This document shows positions 18,591 to 25,957 of a DNA stretch of 64,000 bases, one piece after another. The notes under the pieces were generated by a model. It was not told where the DNA came from, searched no databases, and saw only the letters and a program-made list of their open reading frames with translations. Position numbers and translations under genes: made by a program. Position 1 is the stretch's first letter. Each line of letters opens with the position of its first letter. Source of the DNA: Neolewinella xylanilytica (GTDB lineage Bacteria; Bacteroidota; Bacteroidia; Chitinophagales; Saprospiraceae); assembly GCF_002934605.1 (NCBI RefSeq), contig NZ_PTJC01000005.1:1798001-1862000 (forward strand). Reading direction: 5' to 3'.

Positions 18591-19820
18591 ATGTCGATTG
18601 ATAATAAATTCGGTTCCCGGTTCTTTCAAAGAATGGTTGATGTTGGCATGAATGAAAACCTTTCCATCATTGAAATCAGGTATCTACGCGTAACGAATAT
18701 AGCATCTATTTTAGGGGCGATATATAATATAGTGTGGATGCTGATTTCATTTAGCCTCACGGATTCTCCCATAATTTACGGGAGCAATGCATTATTGGGG
18801 TTGATGTTTCTAATCGTGTTGATGTTTAATATTTATGGTTGGCGGATTCTGGCCGCCGCATGGCTCGCTATTACATCGTATATATCAATTCTCTTATTTT
18901 TTTATTTATTGGGATATTCGTCTGGTGTTGCGTTCATTTGTTTCTTAATAATTATCTTTCCCTACATGACCTTTCCCCGAAAGGCAAGGAAACTAGCTCA
19001 TGGTTTTAGTGTATTGGCATGCTTGACGTTGATTGTTGCCGTAGTCTTTCAGTCAAATATTCATGCTCATTATGATAAAATGGATCCCTATTTATCACAA
19101 GTAGTTAATATCAGCATAACCGGATGCATTTGCCTCGCACTTAGTTGGAGTATGTCGGTGCTGGTGGACAGATCGGAGGAATCTTTACTGGTTGAACAGA
19201 AAAAAACCGACCATCTGCTACATAACATTCTACCAGTAAACGTAGCGATCGATCTAAAGGAAACCGGTAGAACAATTCCCCAGAGGCACGAGCATGCGAC
19301 GATTCTGTTTACTGACTTCGAAGGCTTTACGGAGATCGTAGCAAGCATTTCGGAGATCGCTTTGGTCAATGAACTTAATGACATTTTCGGACGCTTCGAT
19401 GAAATCATTGACGAGGCAGGGGTTGAAAAGATTGAAACAATTGGGGATGCCTATTTGGCTGCATGTGGCCTTGGGAAAGGAACAGCTGAAGAAAATGCTA
19501 TTAATTGCATTACCGCCGCACAGGAGATGATCCGCTACCTCGAGGAAAGAAATTCGAAACATGAAATCCAGTGGAAGATGCGAGTTGGGATGCATTCCGG
19601 ACCTATCGTGGCTGGAGTAGTGGGAAAGAAGAAATTCAGATATGACCTCTTTGGCGATACGATTAATACGGCAAGCAGGATGGAATCATCAGGGAAAGCC
19701 GGCGAAATAAATATTTCAGGGCAAACCTATCAACTTGTCAAAAACCACGTCGACTGCGAGTACAGAGGGAAAATTCATGCCAAGGGAAAAGGGGAAATGG
19801 ACATGTACTTTGTGAAATAA
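18591..19820 (+). CDS. Membrane-bound class III nucleotide cyclase
   Basis: 409 residues, preceded by a strong purine-rich ribosome site (AAAGGAGGGCGAAA) and encoded by AT-rich DNA unlike its neighbours. Residues about 45-205 hold six transmembrane helices (MASE-like sensor). A linker of about 30 residues ends in the HNILPVNVA motif that precedes many cyclase domains. Residues about 230-409 are the class III catalytic domain with metal aspartates Asp242 (FTDFEGFT) and Asp286 (TIGDAY) and the transition-state residues in INTASRMES. The substrate-selecting pair is Glu282/Asp352: Glu is guanylate-type, Asp is adenylate-type, so the product is uncertain. It is alone on the plus strand beside the DarTG operon. 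Confidence 0.85.
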   Translation: MSIDNKFGSRFFQRMVDVGMNENLSIIEIRYLRVTNIASILGAIYNIVWMLISFSLTDSPIIYGSNALLGLMFLIVLMFNIYGWRILAAAWLAITSYISILLFFYLLGYSSGVAFICFLIIIFPYMTFPRKARKLAHGFSVLACLTLIVAVVFQSNIHAHYDKMDPYLSQVVNISITGCICLALSWSMSVLVDRSEESLLVEQKKTDHLLHNILPVNVAIDLKETGRTIPQRHEHATILFTDFEGFTEIVASISEIALVNELNDIFGRFDEIIDEAGVEKIETIGDAYLAACGLGKGTAEENAINCITAAQEMIRYLEERNSKHEIQWKMRVGMHSGPIVAGVVGKKKFRYDLFGDTINTASRMESSGKAGEINISGQTYQLVKNHVDCEYRGKIHAKGKGEMDMYFVK

Positions 19821-20047
19821 ACTGCAGCCTACCAAGTGTATACCGTTCATGCTTCCAATTTGCTCGCACGCCGTATGCGCAAGGAGGTGACCTGTGGAGG
19901 TGTGTTGTACCTCTATTTGACACGACGGATGCGCCACCGCAGGCCGGCTACCACCAACCAGCACCCGGACCATCACCAGCTTCAAATTAGCTTATAAACC
20001 TTTCAGGGACACCCAGAGGCCTCACTGCCGGATTGACGATGGCGCTA

Positions 20048-20057
20048 TGTTGGGCGA
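20048..20057 (+). repeat. Inverted repeat copy left of darTG
   Basis: TGTTGGGCGA, 6 bp beyond the stop codon of the DarG-like gene. The inverse copy TCGCCCAACA is at 21927-21936, so the two enclose the darTG operon. GTTGGGC fits the GTTRRRY core of integron attC sites. Confidence 0.45.
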
Positions 20058-20063
20058 TGTTTT

Positions 20064-21089
20064 TTAATTATATGATCTGAGGTGATCCACTGCTATATCT
20101 ATGTATCTTGAATTTGTGATCATAGATCGTTTACGATCATTCCATTTTGAAAGATGATTGGTGAGTATCTCTTTATCGAGAGAGCATTCTTTTGTCGCGA
20201 TGTAGTCTAATGAGGACAAGAGTTCCAAGGCGAATTCAGAGTAAAACCCATCAAGAAATTCAGTAGTACGAATTGCTATATCATATAGTTCTTTGTCGTT
20301 CTCAACACTTGAGACTACATCTTTGTAGCTTTCACTGATAAGCGTGAGAGGATCAAACGGCTTTTTGTCCATGTCACTAAATCCCATTAAATAGCTACCG
20401 TTCAACGCATTCAAAACGAATCGAACTTTACCAGAGTAGGGACCATAAAAGTTTGGCTGGAAATCCAGCTTAAAATATTTTTTTGCGCCGAATTTTTGTA
20501 AAAAGTATGCTACTTTCTCACTAGAAAATTCTGAAACATACTCTCCATTCTTCACTAAATCGAACAAAACATAAAGCAGCAAAGAACGAGCTTTTGTCAA
20601 TTTCACTCTTTCTTTCTTTAAGACTTCCTTTACTGAATAGTTCGGCTCATAAATAGTAATATCGATGTCTAATTCCTGAAGTTTATTGTGTAAAATTCGC
20701 TTAACTCTTTCCCATACTAAGCCACCATTTCCAGCGCCAAGAGGAGGAATGGCTATGCTTTTAATATCATGATCTTTGATAACTTTGACTAAATCATCAA
20801 GTCCTTTTTCGATGTAAACGTATTCCGAAGGTTTGCGCCAATGCTGTTTTGTGGGGAAATTAATAATAATCTTTTCGCCTATATCAATGTTTGTTTCTTT
20901 AAACACAAATACTTGGCCAACTTTCATTTCGCCATTGTCACATTGATCTTTGTATGCTTTGAAGTTGTTTGGAAAGGCTCGTTTGAACTGCAGCGCAATT
21001 CCTTTCCCCATTACACCGACCGTATTAACAGTATTGACCAGAGCATCTGCATTACTATCAAATATATTTCCAGTTTCGTATTTAATCAT
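20064..21089 (-). CDS. darG: DarG-like macrodomain antitoxin
   Basis: 341 residues. Residues 1-150 are a macrodomain of the DarG/TARG1 type: TGNIFDSNADALVNTVN with the ligand Asn pair, GVMGKGIALQFK, the catalytic lysine in INFPTKQHW (Lys81), and PPLGAGNGGLVW. This domain removes ADP-ribose that DarT attaches to DNA bases. Residues about 155-341 are a helical C-terminal domain that, in known DarG, also binds and blocks DarT. It starts 12 bp after the DarT stop on the same strand, the usual toxin-antitoxin operon order. Its AT-rich coding differs from the surrounding chromosome. Confidence 0.9.
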   Translation of the reverse strand: MIKYETGNIFDSNADALVNTVNTVGVMGKGIALQFKRAFPNNFKAYKDQCDNGEMKVGQVFVFKETNIDIGEKIIINFPTKQHWRKPSEYVYIEKGLDDLVKVIKDHDIKSIAIPPLGAGNGGLVWERVKRILHNKLQELDIDITIYEPNYSVKEVLKKERVKLTKARSLLLYVLFDLVKNGEYVSEFSSEKVAYFLQKFGAKKYFKLDFQPNFYGPYSGKVRFVLNALNGSYLMGFSDMDKKPFDPLTLISESYKDVVSSVENDKELYDIAIRTTEFLDGFYSEFALELLSSLDYIATKECSLDKEILTNHLSKWNDRKRSMITNSRYIDIAVDHLRSYN

Positions 21090-21101
21090 GATCGTTCTGC
21101 T

Positions 21102-21755
21102 TTAATAGTAGCACTTTTTTATAATCTTCACACGTTTATCAGCAATTCCCAGACTTAGCAGTTTGTCTTTAGTAGATTCAGCATAGCATATGAATCCCCG
21201 GATACAATCTGGAGGTATGTCTGGTTTGGCCAAGAATTCAGCTTGCTTCTTCCGTTTCAGGTCCAAGTTTTCATTACCAGCCCAGTACCCAGCTTTTACT
21301 GATTGCCAATCAACTATATCTGGTAAATGGTCTCGCATTGTCCAGTCATAAAAAGTAGTTAATCGATCTGTACCATGTCCATCAGTAAAATAAAATTCAG
21401 GACAAACCTCCAATACCTTGTTTAAACGTAAAACTAAATAAATAATATCCTCAGGTGGCGTTTTGTCAACAAAGTTCCCGCCATTTTGCATTACAAACAG
21501 CATTGGCATCTTGATACCGAAATAAAATGGTATATAGTCACCAAGGACGATTTCATTGTGATCATCATTATAGCCTTGACCATTATCGACTGCGATTGTT
21601 ATACTAGTCCTTTTATTGATTAGGCTTCGATCTCCAATTGGAACGTAGTTTGTGTTTTTGTTTGGTGAATCAACGTGGGTAATACCATGCTGAAGAATAT
21701 GTCGAATATTTGAAACATGCACCATCCGGTATAAATGAACTTCATCAAGTTTCAT
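21102..21755 (-). CDS. darT: DarT-like DNA ADP-ribosyltransferase toxin (DUF4433)
   Basis: 217 residues from the ATG at 21755, which directly precedes the family N-terminus (LYRMVHVSNIRHILQHGI). An upstream ATG adds 18 unrelated residues. NAD+-binding features are the N-terminal H-x-x-N-x-x-x-IL-x-x-GI and the LGDYIPFYFG segment. His127 (FTDGHG) and Glu173 (KRKKQAEFLA) fit the catalytic residues of DarT. Known DarT enzymes ADP-ribosylate single-stranded DNA on thymidine or guanosine and stop replication, including that of phages. Which base this one modifies cannot be told. DarG follows 12 bp downstream. A weak -7-like TATCTTG is at 21813-21807. Confidence 0.88.
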   Translation of the reverse strand: MKLDEVHLYRMVHVSNIRHILQHGITHVDSPNKNTNYVPIGDRSLINKRTSITIAVDNGQGYNDDHNEIVLGDYIPFYFGIKMPMLFVMQNGGNFVDKTPPEDIIYLVLRLNKVLEVCPEFYFTDGHGTDRLTTFYDWTMRDHLPDIVDWQSVKAGYWAGNENLDLKRKKQAEFLAKPDIPPDCIRGFICYAESTKDKLLSLGIADKRVKIIKKCYY

Positions 21756-22331
21756 GACACGTGTTCGGCTTAGGTTCTGGCACGAGTGTAAACCAGATGA
21801 TGTTAACAAGATACATTATACACATTTTGTTTGATAAGTAGGGTAAAAGTTAAGCCCCTTGATGCAATTTTTACGAATCTAATGCTGCGCTCCCGTCTAC
21901 AGGTCTGGTTATCAGTTTTTTATGTTTCGCCCAACAAGGAGACAAACGCATCGCGTTAATCCTACCTATAAACGTCAAGTGACCAAATACCAGCCTGCCA
22001 TCAGCCGACGAGCCAGTAAGTACCAAGACGCATACGTAAAACAAGATAAGTCTCGGGACTGAGAGCAGTACAGCCAAGCGATAACCCTAGCTCCCCAAGT
22101 TTTCATTGTTGCGAATAAAGCGAAATGGCGCCGGATACCGACTGCGACAAGGGGATAGGAAACCATTGACGTGGTTACCGATCAATCGCGCTGCCAACTG
22201 CCTGTCCGCCACCAGTAGCTTGCTCTCCCGCGCCCCGCCGCCTAAAACCTCCCTTCCGAGTGGCGAGGTAAACCAGTTCACGGCGGTATAGGGTAGGGTA
22301 GAGATGGGGATATGCTGGACCCCCGATGGAC
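21756..22331. other. Right edge of AT-rich island
   Basis: 576 bp with no convincing gene. The AT-rich 21,760-21,960 part probably holds the darT promoter. The inverted repeat TCGCCCAACA is at 21927-21936. Base composition returns to GC-rich after about 22,100. A minus-strand copy of the GC-rich dispersed motif is at 22220-22247, about 85 bp after the stop of the next gene. No full attC hairpin or integrase was found. Confidence 0.45.
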
Positions 22332-22760
22332 TTATTCTCCGTCGGCACCCGCCGCAAGCAGATGCTGGTACTTTTTCTTGTTTTTCAGGTGCCTCTTCTT
22401 GGCCACCACCCACATCGACTCGTCCTCCAGGTCTTCGATCATGAAGTCGACGGGGGTGCCGACGCCACCGGGATTGTCGTACCAGTAGATCAGGCGCACG
22501 TTGTCGCAGTCCAGGAAGTACTCGTAAGAATAGCCAAAAAAGCTGCCCCGCTCGGTCCGTAAATAAAATACGTCGATCATTCCCCCCACCCGGTCGGACC
22601 AGTTGCACTCCTCCGTCAGCATCCGGATCTTCTCCTGTAGTCCCCGCCGGTTGATGATGGCCGTATCTATTTTTTCGGCGGGGAAGGAGGTGCTCATTTG
22701 GGCGAACGCGGTTCCCGATAAGGTGAAAAGAGCCAGGGCGAGAAAAAGAATAGCGGGCAT
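22332..22760 (-). CDS. Small secreted protein of unknown function
   Basis: 142 residues from the ATG at 22760, chosen because it opens a signal peptide (MPAILFLALALF, cleavage near AFAQ). The mature part has two conserved-looking cysteines (EECNW, LDCDN), an aromatic-rich stretch (FGYSYEYFLDCDN, LIYWYDNPG) and a very basic C-terminus (KKRHLKNKKKYQ). I recognise no family. It could be a small periplasmic or surface protein. It is a single gene, 137 bp from the NAT stop upstream. Confidence 0.55.
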   Translation of the reverse strand: MPAILFLALALFTLSGTAFAQMSTSFPAEKIDTAIINRRGLQEKIRMLTEECNWSDRVGGMIDVFYLRTERGSFFGYSYEYFLDCDNVRLIYWYDNPGGVGTPVDFMIEDLEDESMWVVAKKRHLKNKKKYQHLLAAGADGE

Positions 22761-22897
22761 CTGCAGCAGGTGTTTTTGTGGGTTAGGTACATCCAACCAA
22801 CGGCATAAATAGTTGCAGATACCGTTTAGCACCCCCATCACTCGACATTGTTGGCCGACAGCCCTTTCGCACCCACGCCGACGCGGGTTACGGAAGC

Positions 22898-23725
22898 TTA
22901 GGTATTACCGGACCCTGCTTTAGCCACCATCAACCGCGCCAGTTCCTCCCCGGGCAGCTCCAGCGGCAATCCAAAGCGTTCCCGCACGAAGGCGATCCAC
23001 TCCGGTCCGTCGGGGACGGTGCGCTCCGCGACGACCTCGATGCCGCGGCGCTCGGTGAAGCGGTTGCCGAAGAGCCCCATGCGCCCCGTGTCGGTAAACA
23101 GCCCGATGAAGCGGTGGTGGAGGAAATGGGAATCCGGGTGGCTGTGGGTGTAGTAGTTGCCGAGTTTAATGTCGGCGGGGACGGCGCGGCGGGTCTCGAA
23201 GCGGTATTGGTCCTGCCAGCCGTCCGGGGTGTTCCGCTGCACCAGGTACTCGTCGAAATCCTGCGGCAGGAGGCGGACGGTCCCGTCGCCGTCGTCGACC
23301 TCCCCGGCGTCATCCAACCGCAGCGGTACGCGGGAGGCGAGTCCGCCGAAACCCACGTCGGATACGTACCATGCGCCGTCCAGCTCCACCAAGTTGACCA
23401 GGTGGGTACGGGGCGGCGTTTCCACCGGATCGCGCAGCAGCACCCGGGCCAGTACCGGCTTGACGGTAAAGCCCAGGGCCTCCAGCAGCGCGCCGTAGAG
23501 GGTGTTCAGCTCGAAGCAGTAGCCGCCCCGGCGTTCGTGGACGACCTTCCGGAAAAGCGCTTCCACGCTCAGCACCGGCGCCACGCCCAGGTAGACGCTG
23601 AAGTTCTCGAAGGCCACGCGCTGCATGTGCCGCTCCTGGAGTCCGGCGAGCGTCTCGAGGGTCGGCCCGGGTGCCGTGGTCCGGTCGAGGAGGTGGAGGT
23701 AGGCTTGTACTTCGGTGGGGGTCAT
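22898..23725 (-). CDS. Arylamine N-acetyltransferase
   Basis: 275 residues from the ATG at 23725; the frame stays open further upstream only through repeat DNA. The Cys-His-Asp triad of the NAT family is complete: Cys70 in RRGGYCFE, His108 in RTHLVNLV and Asp123 in VSDVGFGG. The enzyme moves acetyl from acetyl-CoA to aromatic amines or hydrazines in the cytoplasm. Length matches bacterial NAT (about 275). It is separated from the GNAT gene by 507 bp of repeat-rich DNA. Confidence 0.92.
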   Translation of the reverse strand: MTPTEVQAYLHLLDRTTAPGPTLETLAGLQERHMQRVAFENFSVYLGVAPVLSVEALFRKVVHERRGGYCFELNTLYGALLEALGFTVKPVLARVLLRDPVETPPRTHLVNLVELDGAWYVSDVGFGGLASRVPLRLDDAGEVDDGDGTVRLLPQDFDEYLVQRNTPDGWQDQYRFETRRAVPADIKLGNYYTHSHPDSHFLHHRFIGLFTDTGRMGLFGNRFTERRGIEVVAERTVPDGPEWIAFVRERFGLPLELPGEELARLMVAKAGSGNT

Positions 23726-24232
23726 GGCTGAGAGCGGGAAGTTAGGGGAAGTTGGGTTTTTGGGTATGCTAGGCCCCGGCGTGCTTCGCTGGATACGCGA
23801 GGCCCCGGCGCGCTGCGCTTGCCATGACCTCGCTAGGGTGGGGACGTCCCTTTCAGGTCCGTTCGTGAACCAGTCGACCAGTCGACAGATTAGCTCCGCT
23901 GGGCGGACGACTGGTGGTTCCCCCCGCTGCGCCAGTAGCGCTCTGCGTACCTCCGCGTACTCTGTGGTTAATTTCCCGAGCGAAGCGAGCTGCCACGTGC
24001 AGCTTATCCAAGCCGACCCATCGGCAGACCAGCTCCGCTGGGCGGACGACTGGTGTTTCCCCCCGCTACGCCAGTAGCGCTCTGCGTACTTCCGCGTTCT
24101 CTGTGGTTCATGTCCCGAGCGAAGCCAGCTACCCCGTGAAGCGTATTTCAATCGACTTATCGGCAAGTAAGTTTCCCGTCGCACGACCGGTTTCCAGCCT
24201 CCGTTTCTCCTGCGCCCCGCCGCAAAAAAGAT
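23726..24232. repeat. Tandem 139-bp intergenic repeats
   Basis: Two head-to-tail copies with a 139-bp period: the shared core AGCTCCGCTGGGCGGACGAC starts at 23892 and at 24031, followed in both by CCCCCGCT-CGCCAGTAGCG, CTCTGCGTAC-TCCGCGT and CTCTGTGGTT, then CCCGAGCGAAGC. A shorter duplication with AGGCCCCGGCG precedes them at 23770-23820. Immediately after the GNAT stop (24204-24230) is a minus-strand copy of the GC-rich dispersed motif. No gene is supported. A partial copy of the 139-bp unit is at 11866-11912. Confidence 0.75.
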
Positions 24233-24829
24233 CTACTCTACCCCCTTCAGGTCCGCAAAAACCGTCCCCCGCAGCGCGGCCCACTCCTCCCGGAGGATGC
24301 TGAAATACACCGTGTCCCGCCGGAAGCCGTCCGCCATCAGCGTGTGACTGCGCAGGGTGCCTTCCTCGGTCCCGCCGATCTTGGCGATGGCCCGCCGGCT
24401 TTGGGTGTTGCGCGCGTCGGTCTTGAATTCCACCCGCCGGTAGTCCAGCCCCTCGAAGGCGTGGCGCAGCAGGAGGAACTTCGCGTGGCGGTTCAGGCCC
24501 GTGCCCTGTACCCGCGGGTCGAGCCACGTCCACCCGATCTCCAGCCGCTCGTCGCGGGCCGACACGTTGCCGTAGCTGGTGCTGCCCACGCAACGTCCGT
24601 CCGCCCGATCGAAAACGACGAAGGGGTAGCGTTGCGCCCGCTCGCGCGCCTCCAGCGCCGCTTGGAGGTAGTCACGCAGGTGGGCGCCGGTGCGCAGGAG
24701 CGACGGACTGTACCGCAGCAAATCCGGATTGGCCTCCACCACCGGCAGCAAGTCGTTGTAATGCGCGGCCTCCAGCGGACTAAGGCGTACGCGCTCGGTC
24801 TCCAGGACGATATTTTCTCGAAAATCCAT
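24233..24829 (-). CDS. GNAT acetyltransferase (RimJ/RimL-like)
   Basis: 198 residues, a single GNAT domain of the type that acetylates protein N-termini or small amines. The N-terminal LETERVRLSPLEAAHYNDL, then VGSTSYGNVSARDERLEIGWTWL, the acetyl-CoA loop region VQGTGLNRHAKFLLL, and FKTDARNTQSRRAIAKIG are all typical. Cytoplasmic. A candidate -7 box TACCTTTC is at 24867-24860, 31 bp upstream of the ATG. The GC-rich dispersed motif sits 2 bp past its stop codon. Confidence 0.85.
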   Translation of the reverse strand: MDFRENIVLETERVRLSPLEAAHYNDLLPVVEANPDLLRYSPSLLRTGAHLRDYLQAALEARERAQRYPFVVFDRADGRCVGSTSYGNVSARDERLEIGWTWLDPRVQGTGLNRHAKFLLLRHAFEGLDYRRVEFKTDARNTQSRRAIAKIGGTEEGTLRSHTLMADGFRRDTVYFSILREEWAALRGTVFADLKGVE

Positions 24830-24912
24830 GGGCTAGTGCAGAAACGGCGGATGTTGGGTGAAAGGTAGCGACCCCGGCAAAATATCGACATCCCCGGGCG
24901 TGGCCCCGCGTC

Positions 24913-25713
24913 CTATTCGTACAACTCCGGCCTCCGTTCGCTCAGGGCACGAATGTTTTGCCTGGCACGAGCGGTTTCCGACGGGTCGATGGTGGCCCGC
25001 AATAATTCTTCGGCCGACTCCGACCCCTCCGCCAGGAAGTTTCCGTTCGGATCCACGATCAGGCTACGACCGGAGAAGGTAGTGCCCGCATCCGTACCTA
25101 CGCGGCTGGCGAGGACGACAAATACCTGGTTCTCAATCGCCCGGGCGCGAACGAGCGTCATCAGGTGATCCACCCGCACCAGCGGCCACGCCGTAGGCAC
25201 GAAGAGTACCTGAATGCCCCGCAGCGTCAGTGCCCGGGCAATCTCCGGGAAACGCAGTTCGTAGCAGGTCATTACCCCGCAAGGCGTACCATCCATTTCG
25301 AAGTAGCCGAGTTCGTTTCCCGGCGTGATCGTCCGCTCTTCGTGGATCGGCGCGATGGTGACGAGATGCGTCTTGCGGTATTTGTGGACCAGCTGCCCAT
25401 CCTTTCCGATCACCGCTACGGTATTGTGTACCCGCCCGTTTTCCCGTTCGGACAGGCCCAGCAGGATAGCGGTCCGCTTCTCCCGCGCCAGTGATTTGAT
25501 GCGTCGCAGGTGATCCTCGCCCCAGGTGACGGCCCGCTCCGCGATCACGTCCATCGCGTAGCCGGTGTCGCACATCTCCGGGAAGGCGATGATGTCCGTT
25601 TCCCCGGGCGATAAACGGGTGAGGATTTCCGCGATGCGGTCCAGGTTGCGATCCACGGCCCCCAATTCGGCGTCGAACTGGTAGGTAGCTAGGTTGAGGC
25701 GGGGTGGGGGCAT
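24913..25713 (-). CDS. Nitrilase-superfamily amidohydrolase
   Basis: 266 residues from the ATG at 25713; upstream open frame is repeat DNA. The Glu-Lys-Cys triad of carbon-nitrogen hydrolases is present: Glu46 in AFPEMCDTGY, Lys114 in HKYRKTHLV and Cys150 in VMTCYELRFPE. No signal, so cytoplasmic. Members hydrolyse non-peptide amides such as omega-amides or N-carbamoyl compounds; the sequence does not show which. It is separated from the GH39 gene by 244 bp. Confidence 0.88.
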   Translation of the reverse strand: MPPPRLNLATYQFDAELGAVDRNLDRIAEILTRLSPGETDIIAFPEMCDTGYAMDVIAERAVTWGEDHLRRIKSLAREKRTAILLGLSERENGRVHNTVAVIGKDGQLVHKYRKTHLVTIAPIHEERTITPGNELGYFEMDGTPCGVMTCYELRFPEIARALTLRGIQVLFVPTAWPLVRVDHLMTLVRARAIENQVFVVLASRVGTDAGTTFSGRSLIVDPNGNFLAEGSESAEELLRATIDPSETARARQNIRALSERRPELYE

Positions 25714-25875
25714 AATTAGGTGCGGCTTGTCGTATAGTAGGTGAAGATAGGGCGGTGGGGTTGGGGCGGGTTGACCTCGCTGCGTGTTGGACGTTCCTTC
25801 CGTGGATGGCCGGGCAAGCGACGTTACATCCTGACCCGCGATAGCCGTGTACTGCTCCCTAACATGCAGTATGCA

Positions 25876-25921
25876 GGAAAATCCGTGGACATCCGTGCCC
25901 AAAATCCGTGAAATTCGGGTG
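25876..25921 (+). repeat. ATCCGTG-type short tandem repeat
   Basis: Within 46 bp the element AATCCGTG occurs twice, with a third ATCCGTG between them (AAATCCGTGGACATCCGTGC, then AAAATCCGTGAAATTCGGGT). It lies between the nitrilase and GH39 genes. Such ATCCGTG strings are, to my memory, common intergenic repeats in Bacteroidota. Coding value is unlikely. Confidence 0.5.
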
Positions 25922-25957
25922 ACCCCCCGGACCGGCGCAGCCGGGCACACCCAAATC

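Noticed and set aside
19821..20047. Full attC site between the cyclase and darG
   Set aside because: GTTGGGC is present at the right end, but no RYYYAAC partner of the right spacing nor a long imperfect hairpin could be found; kept only as a core-like motif.
21871..22166. Two overlapping 60-70 codon frames right of darT
   Set aside because: No convincing start, no domain, and they overlap each other in different frames in degraded-looking island DNA.
23770..24130. CRISPR-like array
   Set aside because: Only two long units with no short repeat-spacer regularity and no cas genes.
23726..24184. N-terminal extension of the arylamine N-acetyltransferase frame
   Set aside because: It translates the tandem intergenic repeats; family homology begins at the ATG at 23725.
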